This document shows positions 53,428-62,964 of a stretch of DNA of 64,000 nt, piece by piece. Numbering within the stretch: the first letter of the stretch is position 1; the number at the start of each line of letters is the position of its first letter. The notes below the pieces were generated by a model. The model was not told where the DNA came from, did not search any database, and saw only the letters and a program-made list of their open reading frames with translations. Origin of the DNA: SKUL01 sp964487545. GTDB lineage: Bacteria; Bacteroidota; Bacteroidia; Flavobacteriales_D; SKUL01. The stretch lies in the NCBI GenBank assembly GCA_964487545.1, contig CAZARI010000003.1:1-64000 (forward strand), written 5' to 3'. Position numbers and translations under genes: made by a program.

Positions 53428-54804
53428 ATGCTGATTACAATAGCCCAGCTTCTACTGAGTTTATCCATTCTGGTGGTGCTTCACGAACTTGGTCACTTTA
53501 TACCAGCCAAGCTTTTTAAAACCAGGGTAGAAAAATTCTATCTCTTTTTTAATCCGGGCTTTTCGCTGTTCAAGAAGAAAATTGGTGAAACAACCTACGG
53601 AATTGGTTGGCTACCGCTTGGCGGCTATGTGAAAATCGCCGGAATGGTCGACGAGTCGATGGACAAAGAGCAGATGAAACAAGCACCTCAGCCTTGGGAG
53701 TTTCGTGCCAAACCGGCGTGGCAACGCTTGATTATCATGGTGGGTGGCGTAACGGTCAACTTACTGCTGGGCGCCTTTATCTATATGATGGTGCTGTTTA
53801 CCTGGGGCGAGGAATATCTGCCCGTAGAGAACATGACTTACGGTGTGCACTTTAACCAGGTGATGATCGGACAGGGTTTTAAAGACGGCGACAAAATACT
53901 CGAGGTGGGTGGTAAAAAACCGGGCACCCTGGGACAAGTGTCTCAAATGATATTGATTGACGGTGCACGCGAAGTGGTGGTAGAACGTGATGGAAACCGA
54001 CAAACCATCGCCCTGCAACCGCAATTGATCGACACCATTCTGGAGCAGAAAATCAGGGCCCTGTTTACCGAGCGCTTCCCATTTCAGGTCAAAACATTTG
54101 TGGCAGGAAGTGAGGGTAAAAATGCCGGATTGCAAGAGGGCGATTTTATTGTTGGCGTAAACGATACCATCATTCCATATTTCTACGACTTTGCACGCTA
54201 CATTCCACAGTTTAGTGGCGATTCTGTATCGCTACACATTGAGCGGGATGGTCAGCCAATGACCATTCGCAGCAAAGTAAGCGACGAGGGGCAAATCGGG
54301 GCGTATTTTGTCGAACCTTCCGAACTGCTCGAGTACGAACACGTGGAGTACACCTTGTTCGAAGCCATTCCGGCCGGCTGGAATCACGGCATTAATACCC
54401 TGACCAATTACGTCAAGTCGATGAAATTGCTATTCACCCCTTCTGGTGCGAAACAAGTGGGCGGTTTTGGTACCATCGGCTCGCTGTTTGGCGAAGAGTG
54501 GCACTGGCCGCGCTTTTGGGAAATGACAGCATTCATCTCTATCATGCTCGCCTTTATGAACATCCTGCCTATTCCGGCACTCGACGGCGGACACGTGATG
54601 TTTCTGTTCTACGAAATGATCACCGGACGCAAACCTGGAGATAAGTTTATGGAATACGCGCAAATTTTTGGCATGTTGCTGTTGCTCACACTGGTAGTAG
54701 GGGCCAACTTGAACGATATTCTTAACAGCGAATGGCTGAGTAATCTGCTCGATGCCTTAGGCGGTGTTGGCGGTGACGCGACTTCTGGTGATATTAAAGA
54801 TTAA
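53428..54804 (+). CDS. rseP: RIP site-2 zinc metalloprotease RseP
   Basis: 458 residues. An intramembrane protease that cuts anti-sigma factors and signal-peptide remnants. The zinc motif HELGH is at 19-23 in the first membrane helix, two PDZ-like regions lie in the middle (one with AGLQEGDFIVGVND), and the second metal motif is in PALDGGHVMF near 385-395. Four membrane helices are expected. The start is the ATG at 53428. The substrate anti-sigma factor is not in this window. Confidence 0.95.
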   Translation: MLITIAQLLLSLSILVVLHELGHFIPAKLFKTRVEKFYLFFNPGFSLFKKKIGETTYGIGWLPLGGYVKIAGMVDESMDKEQMKQAPQPWEFRAKPAWQRLIIMVGGVTVNLLLGAFIYMMVLFTWGEEYLPVENMTYGVHFNQVMIGQGFKDGDKILEVGGKKPGTLGQVSQMILIDGAREVVVERDGNRQTIALQPQLIDTILEQKIRALFTERFPFQVKTFVAGSEGKNAGLQEGDFIVGVNDTIIPYFYDFARYIPQFSGDSVSLHIERDGQPMTIRSKVSDEGQIGAYFVEPSELLEYEHVEYTLFEAIPAGWNHGINTLTNYVKSMKLLFTPSGAKQVGGFGTIGSLFGEEWHWPRFWEMTAFISIMLAFMNILPIPALDGGHVMFLFYEMITGRKPGDKFMEYAQIFGMLLLLTLVVGANLNDILNSEWLSNLLDALGGVGGDATSGDIKD

Positions 54805-54874
54805 ACTTAGGTGAAACTTCCGTTAATAGAAGTAAAAGGCTGCAAAGAGTTTTAAATTTGTGCAACGCAACACA

Positions 54875-55261
54875 ATGGAGAAAAACACATTCAGTCTCGA
54901 TCACATTTACAGCTTGTCGGGTGATGACAGCGATTTTGTCGTGGATATTCTGTCGATGTTCATAAAGCAGGCCGAAGAAGAAACCCAACGCATCCATGAT
55001 TTTGCCGCAAAATCCGACTGGGATCAGGTTAAATTTGTTGCACACCGTTTGCGTTCGTCAGCAGGGTCTGTTGGGGCGTTTAAAATAGCCGAAAAATGTT
55101 CTGATTTAGAGCGTTACGTCAAAAGTGCAAATGATATAGAAAAAGAAGTACATTTATATCTTCAAAAGTTCAAAGAAACCAGCAATAAGGAAGTATCAGA
55201 AATAAGGGAAGCACTGTCATCCCTTTTGAACGGAGGAGGAAAAACATCAGTTAATCGGTGA
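54875..55261 (+). CDS. Histidine-phosphotransfer (Hpt) domain protein
   Basis: 128 residues from the ATG at 54875; the in-frame GTG at 54860 adds five residues. A four-helix Hpt domain with the phosphorylatable His in VAHRLRSSAGSVGA. It relays phosphate from a hybrid kinase to a response regulator. Eleven bases to the next frame and 73 bases to the regulator start at 55335 suggest one transcript. No hybrid kinase is in the window; the kinase at 36901 lacks a receiver domain and so is not a normal donor to an Hpt. Confidence 0.88.
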   Translation: MEKNTFSLDHIYSLSGDDSDFVVDILSMFIKQAEEETQRIHDFAAKSDWDQVKFVAHRLRSSAGSVGAFKIAEKCSDLERYVKSANDIEKEVHLYLQKFKETSNKEVSEIREALSSLLNGGGKTSVNR

Positions 55262-55334
55262 AATGTGAAGAATGGGCGAAAAAATAGAACTTTTATCTTC
55301 CGATACTTGTATAAGTAATTTACAGCCGTTACGA

Positions 55335-55715
55335 ATGAAAAAGCGCATTTTACTTGTAGACGATGAAGTGATCACACTCAAGCTAACCAAAAAGTTTTTG
55401 AAAAATAATGGCTTTGACACTGACATCGCCTCCAGCAGCACCGAAGCCATACAGTTGCTTACATCCGAAAGCTTCGATCTCATTGTTATCGATATCACCA
55501 TGCCCACTTTGAGCGGCTTTGACCTCGTTCAGCTAATGCAATCTCTCGATATCACCACACCTGTCATCTTTCTCTCCAACAACGACAACGAGTGGAGCAT
55601 TGAAGAATCATACAGCCTCGGCGCTAAACGATTTGTAAGCAAAGAGCGCGAATTCAACCAGCTTCCCGAAATCATCCGCGAGGTCCTCATTCAGGAAACC
55701 TCAGACAACGATTAA
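55335..55715 (+). CDS. Single-domain response regulator (CheY-like receiver)
   Basis: 126 residues from the ATG at 55335, which starts MKKRILLVDDE as in typical receivers; an ATG at 55272 would add 21 unrelated residues. Phosphoacceptor Asp is in LIVIDITMPTLSG, the acidic pair in LVDDE, the Thr/Ser position in VIFLSN and the Lys in FVSKER. No output domain follows, so it acts by protein contact. It pairs with the Hpt gene upstream. Confidence 0.92.
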   Translation: MKKRILLVDDEVITLKLTKKFLKNNGFDTDIASSSTEAIQLLTSESFDLIVIDITMPTLSGFDLVQLMQSLDITTPVIFLSNNDNEWSIEESYSLGAKRFVSKEREFNQLPEIIREVLIQETSDND

Positions 55716-55730
55716 CCCGCCCATTTATTC

Positions 55731-56786
55731 ATGCCGCATTCACGCTTTCTGATCGTCGGGCAGGGTCTCGTCGGTACAGTGGTAGCACATGAGCTTGAGC
55801 AGCACGGTATCAAAGCGCTGGTCATCGATAACAATCACCGGATGAGCGCCTCAAAAGTCGCCGCCGGATTGTTCAACCCCTTTATTTTTAAATACGTTAC
55901 CCGCTCGTGGATGGTCGATGAACTGCTGCCGGCCATGCACCACACCTATGGTTTGATTGAGCAGAAACTCAATCTTAAGTTGGTGCACAACACGGGCATG
56001 GTACGTGTAATTGGCTCGGAAAGCGAACAAAAACACTGGGCCAAAAAACGTCTCCGTCCAGAATATGCCGCATTTGTTGGTGAAGATTGCAACGACCTCA
56101 TTGCAGCGGGAATAGATCGTGGATTCGGCAATATTACCATTCCTTCGGCAGGTTGGCTCGATTTACCCACGCTGCTGCTCGAATACCGCAAGTATCTGAT
56201 TTCAGAAAACCGACTGCTCAACGAGCCATTCGTTCATGAAGACCTTAACCCAGAATCGCCGGTGAAGTACCGCGGAATGGAATTCGACACAGTGATTTTT
56301 TGCGAAGGAGCTGCCGTGAATCAAAACCCGTTTTTTAACCACCTGAGGTTCCGGCATACCAAAGGTGAGGTACTCGAAATAAAGGATAGGATTCCGGTAG
56401 ATTTGCCCATTCAGTACGGTCAGTTTCTGGTTCCAATCGGAAACAGCAAATACCGCATCGGAGCCACTTTCGAATGGGATGAACTCAACGATATTCCAAC
56501 CGACAGCGCAGGGCAAAAGATGCTGGAAACTTATACTGGGTTTTTTAAATCCACTCCGCAAATGGTCAGACATCAGGCCGGTGTTCGACCAACCGCAGAC
56601 GATCGGAAACCTTTTGCAGGCCGGCATTCCCAATATCCCGCATTGGCCATTCTCAACGCCACCGGCAGCAAGGGAGTGATGATTGCGCCATGGGCGGCCA
56701 CACAACTTATTGCACTGTTGATCAACAATCAGAAGTTACACCCTGAAATCGATCTCAACCGAACGATCTCAAACCATACTCATTAA
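55731..56786 (+). CDS. FAD-dependent oxidoreductase of the DAO family
   Basis: 351 residues. The N-terminal FAD dinucleotide loop is IVGQGLVGTVVAHELEQHG, and the C-terminal GVRPTADDRKPFAG with ATGSKGVMIAPWAA completes the FAD site, as in glycine oxidase and D-amino-acid oxidase relatives. It has no signal peptide. The substrate is likely an amino acid or amine but cannot be read from sequence. It stands 15 bases after the response regulator and may share the transcript. Confidence 0.88.
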   Translation: MPHSRFLIVGQGLVGTVVAHELEQHGIKALVIDNNHRMSASKVAAGLFNPFIFKYVTRSWMVDELLPAMHHTYGLIEQKLNLKLVHNTGMVRVIGSESEQKHWAKKRLRPEYAAFVGEDCNDLIAAGIDRGFGNITIPSAGWLDLPTLLLEYRKYLISENRLLNEPFVHEDLNPESPVKYRGMEFDTVIFCEGAAVNQNPFFNHLRFRHTKGEVLEIKDRIPVDLPIQYGQFLVPIGNSKYRIGATFEWDELNDIPTDSAGQKMLETYTGFFKSTPQMVRHQAGVRPTADDRKPFAGRHSQYPALAILNATGSKGVMIAPWAATQLIALLINNQKLHPEIDLNRTISNHTH

Positions 56787-56923
56787 GTGACCCTTAAGTT
56801 ATTTACACTGCGCTGTTAACCCATTTCGGGATAAATTGAGCTAAGTTGAATAGAATCAATAAGTTGAGTCTAATGTGTGGTGGATTGTAGAATTTTTATT
56901 TGGCCTCTCCTGATTAATTGAAC

Positions 56924-56955
56924 TTTGTTTTGGCCGCGTGGAAAATTTAATTTAG
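56924..56955 (+). promoter_or_regulatory. Candidate promoter for the surface cassette
   Basis: TTTG (56924-56927), a 20-base spacer and TAATTTAG (56948-56955) fit the -33/-7 pattern with one mismatch in the -7 box. It lies about 28 bases before the ATG at 56984 and is the only visible promoter for the next four overlapping genes. Confidence 0.45.
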
Positions 56956-56983
56956 CTGTTCAACCCGAGCTAATCTATTGGCC

Positions 56984-58429
56984 ATGAAATTCTTTTCTTT
57001 TTTCCTCCTGCTGATATTGTATTGTTGCAGCCACACGCTTTATGCTCAACTTCCTCAACAAATCCATTATCAAGCTATCGCACGTGATGGTGAGTCAGGT
57101 GCTGAGTTGCAGAACCAAACCATAGATGTTGCTTTTACTGTGCTCGATGGCGGCGCGGCTGGTTCGGCAGAATATCAGGAATTGCACAGTACCCTTACCA
57201 ATGAATACGGATTGGTGAATTTGCAAATTGGCGGTGGAGAACCCCTTTTTGGGGATTTTTCCGCAATCAATTGGGGCGAAAGTCAAAAGTGGCTGCGTGT
57301 GGAAATGGATTTGGGTGATGGATTGGAAGAGGTGAGTGTTTCGCAGTTTATTTCGGTTCCCTATGCACTTCATGCAGCTTTTGCGCAAACGGTGGTTGAT
57401 GTGGACGACGCCGACGCCGATCCGTTCAACGAGTTGGTGGATAGTCTTGTGCTGGTTGAAAACATACTTTACCTCTATCAGCCTGAAATGGTGCTGAGCG
57501 TAGATTTGAGCAGCCTGATTGCCGATAACGACGACGACCCAACTAACGAGTTGATTGAAGATGGATCTTTTCAGTTGCAGGATACGCTGCTGTCTTTTAC
57601 CGAAGGCGGCATTACGCACATTGTAAATCTGGCGCCGCTGGCCAATTACGGTCCGTGGCTCGTAGGCAATGGCTCGGTTTACAACACCACGCACCGCATC
57701 GGAATTGGAACGGATACAGCCCAACACAAGTTGCACGTCACCAACGAAAGCGACGAAGATTCGGTGGCGGTTTTTGCATCGGCTCACGCCTCCACAGGTA
57801 CGAATGTCGGTGTGTATTCCATTGCCGAAGGATCAACGGATAATCGGGCAATATACGGCGATGCACCAGGTGCCGGCGGAACCAATTGGGCGGGATATTT
57901 TGATCGCGGAAATGTGAAGGTGGCCAACAAACTGTCGGTCGGAACAGATAATCTCAACGCACAACTTTCAGTAAGTGGCCAAGACACAAATCAGCCAATT
58001 GTGGAAATGACAACCGCCGAAAATGAGCCTGCTGTACACGTTTCCGGTGAGGGTTATCTCGGCTTGGCCGAAACCAGTCCACACAGCCGGCTACATGTCA
58101 ATGGTTCGGTTGCCGGAAAGGTGCGTTTTGTGAGTGCCGCAGAATCGAGTGACATCATACTTACAGCAAACGATTACCTGCTGATTGTTAATATTAGCGC
58201 CGGACCGGTAGCAGTTAATCTTCCGGCTGCCGCATCGTGCGAGGGACGGATTTATTACATCAAGCGAACCTTCGATACGCCAACTGCCAATACCCTGGCC
58301 ATCAATTCAGCGCCTGGCGATTCGATCGACGGAACCGCACTGCCTATTTTGCTCAGTAGTATTTCCACCAAAGAATCGCGCATGTTGGTCAGTGCCGGCA
58401 GCCACGGCTGGTTTATCATGTCGGAATGA
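56984..58429 (+). CDS. Secreted beta-rich protein of unknown function
   Basis: 481 residues from the ATG at 56984, with a signal peptide ending near LYAQ. The N-terminal domain (about 22-135, QIHYQAIARDGESGAELQN) is a known Bacteroidota surface-protein start. Two acidic segments (DVDDADADPFNELVDS and DNDDDPTNELIEDG) resemble Ca-binding linkers found in tail-fibre-like proteins. A middle region holds IGIGTDTAQHKLHV repeats typical of fibre proteins. There is no T9SS sorting domain. It overlaps the next gene by four bases, so it is probably part of the same surface structure; role unknown. Confidence 0.8.
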   Translation: MKFFSFFLLLILYCCSHTLYAQLPQQIHYQAIARDGESGAELQNQTIDVAFTVLDGGAAGSAEYQELHSTLTNEYGLVNLQIGGGEPLFGDFSAINWGESQKWLRVEMDLGDGLEEVSVSQFISVPYALHAAFAQTVVDVDDADADPFNELVDSLVLVENILYLYQPEMVLSVDLSSLIADNDDDPTNELIEDGSFQLQDTLLSFTEGGITHIVNLAPLANYGPWLVGNGSVYNTTHRIGIGTDTAQHKLHVTNESDEDSVAVFASAHASTGTNVGVYSIAEGSTDNRAIYGDAPGAGGTNWAGYFDRGNVKVANKLSVGTDNLNAQLSVSGQDTNQPIVEMTTAENEPAVHVSGEGYLGLAETSPHSRLHVNGSVAGKVRFVSAAESSDIILTANDYLLIVNISAGPVAVNLPAAASCEGRIYYIKRTFDTPTANTLAINSAPGDSIDGTALPILLSSISTKESRMLVSAGSHGWFIMSE

Positions 58430-59151
58430 AAAAATGGATGATCATACCGTTTTTGTTGGGTTGGTCGGTGGTGCTATATGCACAATCGGTCAGCATCAGT
58501 CACCAGGTGATTGGTAGCACAGGCGCATCCTATTCCGGAACAAATCACATTAGCGCTACCTGCGGAGAAAGCATTATTCAAACGGGCAATACCGACGCGC
58601 ATGCCGTTACTCAGGGCTTTCAACAGCCAACATTCAAAAATGCGCTGGAAGTTCAAGTGATGATTTTTTCCGAATCGTGCTCCGGTGCCGCAGATGGTCG
58701 CGCGGTGATAACCACTATTTCGGGTTGCGAACCGCCGTATAACATCCTATGGAGCAACGGTAGCGCAGGTGAATCTGCAGCCGGACTGAGTGCCGGAACC
58801 TACACCGTGTCGGTGACCTCGGGAGTATGTTCGTCAGAACTGACGGTAATCATCGAATTGGAATCGGATGACGACTGCGGGCTGGTTTTCTACTCGGGAA
58901 TCACACCCAACGGCGATAACGTCAACGATTACTGGCACATCGATAACATTCATTTATCTCAATTTGCCGACAATCGCATTGCCATTTTTAATCGCTGGGG
59001 CGATGAAGTCTGGACCGGCTCTGGATACGACAACCATTCGGTGCGGTGGGAAGGTCGCGGAAAACAAGGAGAGTTGCCCGAGGGGACGTATTTCTACGTG
59101 GCAGAAATCAACGCAAAAGTTTACAAGGGCTATATCGAACTCAGCCGATGA
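58426..59151 (+). CDS. T9SS type B substrate (gliding motility-associated C-terminal domain)
   Basis: 241 residues with a signal peptide (about 1-19). A short N-terminal region is followed by a SprB-like repeat (about 85-145, CSGAADGRAVITT and PPYNILWSNGSAGESAAG) and a C-terminal CHU_C type B sorting domain (about 152-241): GITPNGDNVNDYW, IAIFNRWGDEVW and GTYFYVAEI. Type B cargo needs a PorP/SprF-like partner for attachment, and the next gene encodes one. Overlaps on both sides are four bases (ATGA), showing translational coupling. Confidence 0.9.
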   Translation: MKKWMIIPFLLGWSVVLYAQSVSISHQVIGSTGASYSGTNHISATCGESIIQTGNTDAHAVTQGFQQPTFKNALEVQVMIFSESCSGAADGRAVITTISGCEPPYNILWSNGSAGESAAGLSAGTYTVSVTSGVCSSELTVIIELESDDDCGLVFYSGITPNGDNVNDYWHIDNIHLSQFADNRIAIFNRWGDEVWTGSGYDNHSVRWEGRGKQGELPEGTYFYVAEINAKVYKGYIELSR

Positions 59152-60056
59152 GAACATTCTTGCTGCTCATATCGCTGTTTTTCTTTTCATCACTGATGGC
59201 GCAGCAGCAACAGTTGCAAAACCTCTATTTCTTCGACTTGATATTTGCCAATGCGGCCTACACCGGTCACCACGATGCGCTGAGTGCCAGTTCAACATAC
59301 CGCAAACAATGGACGGGTTTTAAAGGTGCTCCAGAAACGGTGCAGCTCGCCGTTCACAGTCCGTTGCGAAACCAAAATATGGGCATCGGAATACAGGCTG
59401 CTCACGATCGGATTGGTCCGCGGGCGACAACAGCCATTTCGCTGCTCTATGCCTACCGCTTGCGCTTGGTGGGGGGGAATAAACTGAGTTTCGGAATTCG
59501 TGCCACGGCCGAAAATCACCGCTACAATTGGGATGAAATCAGCTATCGCGACGAAACGGATGTCGTAAAGGACAAAGGGTCCACTTCGCTTTGGTCACCG
59601 GCTTTTGATTTTGCTGTGATGTTTTCCGGTGATCGATATTTTGCCGGGATAGAGGTCAATAATCTGAGCCAATCCAAAATCCATGAACTGGCAGAATCTG
59701 AGGCACGACAGTATTTGCACGCGCGACTCACCGGCGGTTACTTGCTTCCGGTTTCTGATAATTTTAAACTCAAGCCCAACGTGATGGCGCGCTACACCCC
59801 AAACGCTCCCTTGCAGCTTGACCTTAACCTTAATGTGCTGATCATCGAGCGGTTCTGGCTGGGTGCAGGCTATCGGTTCAACTATGGGATGTTAGCCATG
59901 CTGCAGTTTCAGGTTACCCGGCAGCTCGACCTGGGCTATGCCTACGATTTTGCCGCCAACAAGCTGCGTTCGCACCATGCGGGATCGCACGAAGTGTTTT
60001 TGAGCTATCGATTTAATGTTCATAAAGCCAACTTTAGTTCGCCGAGGTATTTTTAG
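59148..60056 (+). CDS. PorP/SprF-family outer-membrane protein
   Basis: 302 residues from the ATG at 59148, which overlaps the preceding TGA; the in-frame upstream extension to 59046 lies inside the previous gene. Signal peptide ends near LMAQ. The body is the PorP/SprF barrel: FFDLIFANAAYTGH, SPLRNQNMGIGIQ, and a final strand FLSYRF. SprF-like proteins work with T9SS for type B substrates such as SprB. Here it directly follows such a substrate, so a dedicated pair is likely. Confidence 0.92.
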   Translation: MRTFLLLISLFFFSSLMAQQQQLQNLYFFDLIFANAAYTGHHDALSASSTYRKQWTGFKGAPETVQLAVHSPLRNQNMGIGIQAAHDRIGPRATTAISLLYAYRLRLVGGNKLSFGIRATAENHRYNWDEISYRDETDVVKDKGSTSLWSPAFDFAVMFSGDRYFAGIEVNNLSQSKIHELAESEARQYLHARLTGGYLLPVSDNFKLKPNVMARYTPNAPLQLDLNLNVLIIERFWLGAGYRFNYGMLAMLQFQVTRQLDLGYAYDFAANKLRSHHAGSHEVFLSYRFNVHKANFSSPRYF

Positions 60057-62357
60057 ATGAGGGCGTTCAAAAAATATCTGCTTTTCATCTTGTTGTTCGC
60101 CACTTCGGCAACAACCTTTGCGCAGATCAACAAGGCGCACCGATTATATGAACGTGGGGCCTTTTCACAGGCGGCGCGTTTGTACGAGGAGATACTGAAA
60201 AACGACAGCAATCAAATCACCGCAGTAATCAACCTGGCACATTGCTACCGTCACGAAAAAGATTACCGTGCTGCAAAACCACTCTTTAAAAAGGCAGCAT
60301 CATTAAATTCCCATCAGTCGGAGCAGAGCTATCACTTCGCGCAAATGCTGTTTCTGCTCGGTGAGTTTGATCGGGCACACGAGCAGGTACAAGCGAGGTT
60401 GCTGGCCGAGCCCGACCATGCAGATTTCCAAAAACTGCGCGATCGAATTAAAGTAGTCAGGTCTTATCCGGCCAATGACGACTTTGTTGTGGTTTCGCTC
60501 AAGGGCATCAATTCACCCTATGCTGACTTTGGGCCGGTGTTGCACAACAATGAGCTGGTATTTACCTCCGAACGACCTAATAATCGCAATGTGCAGATTC
60601 CTGCTGTGGAAGAAAAACCTTTTACCAGCGTTTATGCCGCATCTTTTTCAGCAGATCAGTCGAAGTCCTTTGATTCACCGGTTCCATTTGGCACACCCGT
60701 CAATCACCGCTATCACGATGGCCCGATGAGTTTCAGTTCATCGGGAAACACGGTGTACTTTACCCGGGTTGATCGGCAACAAACGGCCCGTGGCAAGACG
60801 AATCGCTTAAAGATTTATATCGCACATCGTGATGGTGAAAATTGGACCAGACCCGAACCGTTGCCGTTTAACAGTAATGATTATTCGGTGGCGCATCCGG
60901 TGGTTGCCGAAAACGATTCAGTATTGATTTTCAGTTCGGATATGCCCGGTGGATTTGGTGGAATGGATCTGTATGGCACGCGTTTCATTAACGGGAAGTG
61001 GAGCACTCCTGAAAACCTTGGTCCCAAAATCAACTCTCCGGGTGATGAGGTTTTTCCGCATAGCTACAACGAAAAACTCTATTTCTCGAGCAATGGCTGG
61101 CCAGGCTTTGGTGGATTGGATCTGTTTGTGACTGATCTGAATGAGCCTTTCGATAGTCCCCAAAATCTCTACACACCGATAAACAGTGCATGGGATGACT
61201 TGTCGCTGTTTTTTAGATCCGACGATTTTGCCTATTTCGCTTCCGATCGTCCCGGAGGAGCGGGGCGCGACGATCTATACGCACTTGAGCGAAAGAGCCC
61301 GGAAAACACCTTTGTTGAAATCAGCGGACTGTTGAAGTTTCATAACAGGCCAGCAGCGTTTACTTCTTTACTGCTCAAGGATGAACAGGGCAAGGTGTGG
61401 CAGCAAACGGTAACCGATGCACTGGGTTCGTTTACACTTCGGAATATGCAGCCCAATGTCAGTTATTCGCTGCTGCTCGATATTACGGATAAAAGTCAAC
61501 TCGAACATTTTACGGTATATTTTCTGAATGACCGCCACGAGAAAGTGCAAAAGATATTGCCTTCCGAAAGTGGTGATTTTATTTTTGAACTGCTTCCACC
61601 CGATGATCACGACAACCTTGCATTAATCGAAGCCGAAGATCCCGGGCTGTTGCTCATTGATCTCAGAGGAACGGTTTTTAGAGATGAACCGGGCGATGTT
61701 ATAAGTCGAATCGAGATTCAGATTTTTAACAGTGCGGGTGAATTGATTGGTCGCAATTGGGTTGAAAATGACGGACAGTTTGTTTTTCATCAGCTCATTC
61801 CTGATGATCAGTATATTTTTCGTCTGCTGATCGACGACGAATCGCTGAGAATTGTGATTTATGACGATCAGGGAAAAGAGCTTGCGCGACTATCACGAAC
61901 GGGGCTTGAGTATATATACAACCGTTTTGCCCCTGGCGATCCGGTGTTGTCGTTGCTCAACGAGCGCAATGTCTCCATCAAGGTTTCGCCCGACGACAAG
62001 TTTTCACTGCCCAATATTTATTACGAATTTGACTCGTGGCAGCTCAATGAACATTCGAGCAACCAGCTCGACCGGCTTTATGAAATACTTGTAAAGAATC
62101 CGAAAACAGCCATTAAAATTATGAGTCATACCGATTCGCGCGCATCGGATGCCTATAACCTTGAGCTGTCGGAAAAACGGGCTGCCGGAGTGGTGAGCTA
62201 TCTTCGAAACAAGGGGCTTGCTGCATCTCGCCTGTCAGGAAAAGGCTATGGAGAGCAACAACTGGTAAATCACTGCAAAAACGATGTGCCGTGCTCCGAA
62301 GCTGAACACGCCATGAACCGGCGCACGGAATTTACACTCTATTCGGTAGAGGAGTAG
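60057..62357 (+). CDS. OmpA-family protein with TPR and PD40 repeats
   Basis: 766 residues starting directly after the PorP/SprF stop. Signal peptide (about 1-22), TPR-like helices (about 25-130), PD40/WD40-like beta-propeller repeats (about 150-425, e.g. FSSDMPGGFGGMDLYGTRF), a carboxypeptidase-like sandwich and a C-terminal OmpA domain (about 655-766: YYEFDSWQLN, HTDSRASDAYNLELSEKRA) that binds peptidoglycan. It is probably periplasmic and anchors the PorP/SprF-type complex to the wall, as suggested for related proteins in P. gingivalis. It closes the cassette. Confidence 0.9.
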   Translation: MRAFKKYLLFILLFATSATTFAQINKAHRLYERGAFSQAARLYEEILKNDSNQITAVINLAHCYRHEKDYRAAKPLFKKAASLNSHQSEQSYHFAQMLFLLGEFDRAHEQVQARLLAEPDHADFQKLRDRIKVVRSYPANDDFVVVSLKGINSPYADFGPVLHNNELVFTSERPNNRNVQIPAVEEKPFTSVYAASFSADQSKSFDSPVPFGTPVNHRYHDGPMSFSSSGNTVYFTRVDRQQTARGKTNRLKIYIAHRDGENWTRPEPLPFNSNDYSVAHPVVAENDSVLIFSSDMPGGFGGMDLYGTRFINGKWSTPENLGPKINSPGDEVFPHSYNEKLYFSSNGWPGFGGLDLFVTDLNEPFDSPQNLYTPINSAWDDLSLFFRSDDFAYFASDRPGGAGRDDLYALERKSPENTFVEISGLLKFHNRPAAFTSLLLKDEQGKVWQQTVTDALGSFTLRNMQPNVSYSLLLDITDKSQLEHFTVYFLNDRHEKVQKILPSESGDFIFELLPPDDHDNLALIEAEDPGLLLIDLRGTVFRDEPGDVISRIEIQIFNSAGELIGRNWVENDGQFVFHQLIPDDQYIFRLLIDDESLRIVIYDDQGKELARLSRTGLEYIYNRFAPGDPVLSLLNERNVSIKVSPDDKFSLPNIYYEFDSWQLNEHSSNQLDRLYEILVKNPKTAIKIMSHTDSRASDAYNLELSEKRAAGVVSYLRNKGLAASRLSGKGYGEQQLVNHCKNDVPCSEAEHAMNRRTEFTLYSVEE

Positions 62358-62405
62358 AATGTGGTGCCGTCGAAATCGTTAAATTAGACCTCTAAACCGA
62401 ACAAT

Positions 62406-62936
62406 ATGACACTCCGACTTCCTTTTAATCTGCAGCAATGGATCGATGAAAACCGCAACTTGCTGAAACCGCCAGTGGGCAACAAAAACCTCTACACCGA
62501 AGCCGGCGATTATATCGTGATGGTGGTCGGTGGTCCAAATGCGCGCAAGGATTATCACTACAACGAAACCGAGGAACTGTTCTACCAACTGGAAGGCGAA
62601 ATTCTGGTAAAAGTGCAGCAAGATGGAAAGGCGGTTGAGGTACCCATTAAGGCGGGAGAAATGTTTTTGCTCCCTGCCAAAATGCCCCACTCGCCCATTC
62701 GTCCGGCCAATTCCGTGGGACTGGTTATCGAGCGGGTGCGAAAGGGCTCCAGCTTGAAAGATGGCTTGATGTGGTTCTGCGACAATTGCAATCATAAGCT
62801 GCACGAAACCTACTTTCCACTCACCAATATCGAACAGGATTTTCTGCCGCGCTTCCGCGAGTTTTATAATTCGAAAGATTTGCGCACCTGCCAACAATGT
62901 GGTGAAGTGATGGAGGCCGACGAAAGGTTTGTTTAG
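62406..62936 (+). CDS. 3-hydroxyanthranilate 3,4-dioxygenase
   Basis: 176 residues, standard for the bacterial enzyme. It opens 3-hydroxyanthranilate, a step of kynurenine catabolism and de novo NAD synthesis. Iron ligands are visible as His and Glu in YHYNETEELFYQ and His in KMPHSP. The C-terminal rubredoxin-like metal site has two pairs: CDNC (residues about 125-128) and CQQC (about 163-166). No other kynurenine gene is in the window, so it is isolated here. It follows the OmpA gene after 48 bases. Confidence 0.94.
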   Translation: MTLRLPFNLQQWIDENRNLLKPPVGNKNLYTEAGDYIVMVVGGPNARKDYHYNETEELFYQLEGEILVKVQQDGKAVEVPIKAGEMFLLPAKMPHSPIRPANSVGLVIERVRKGSSLKDGLMWFCDNCNHKLHETYFPLTNIEQDFLPRFREFYNSKDLRTCQQCGEVMEADERFV

Positions 62937-62964
62937 TTTCCATAGTAGAAAGATCTTCAATCCT

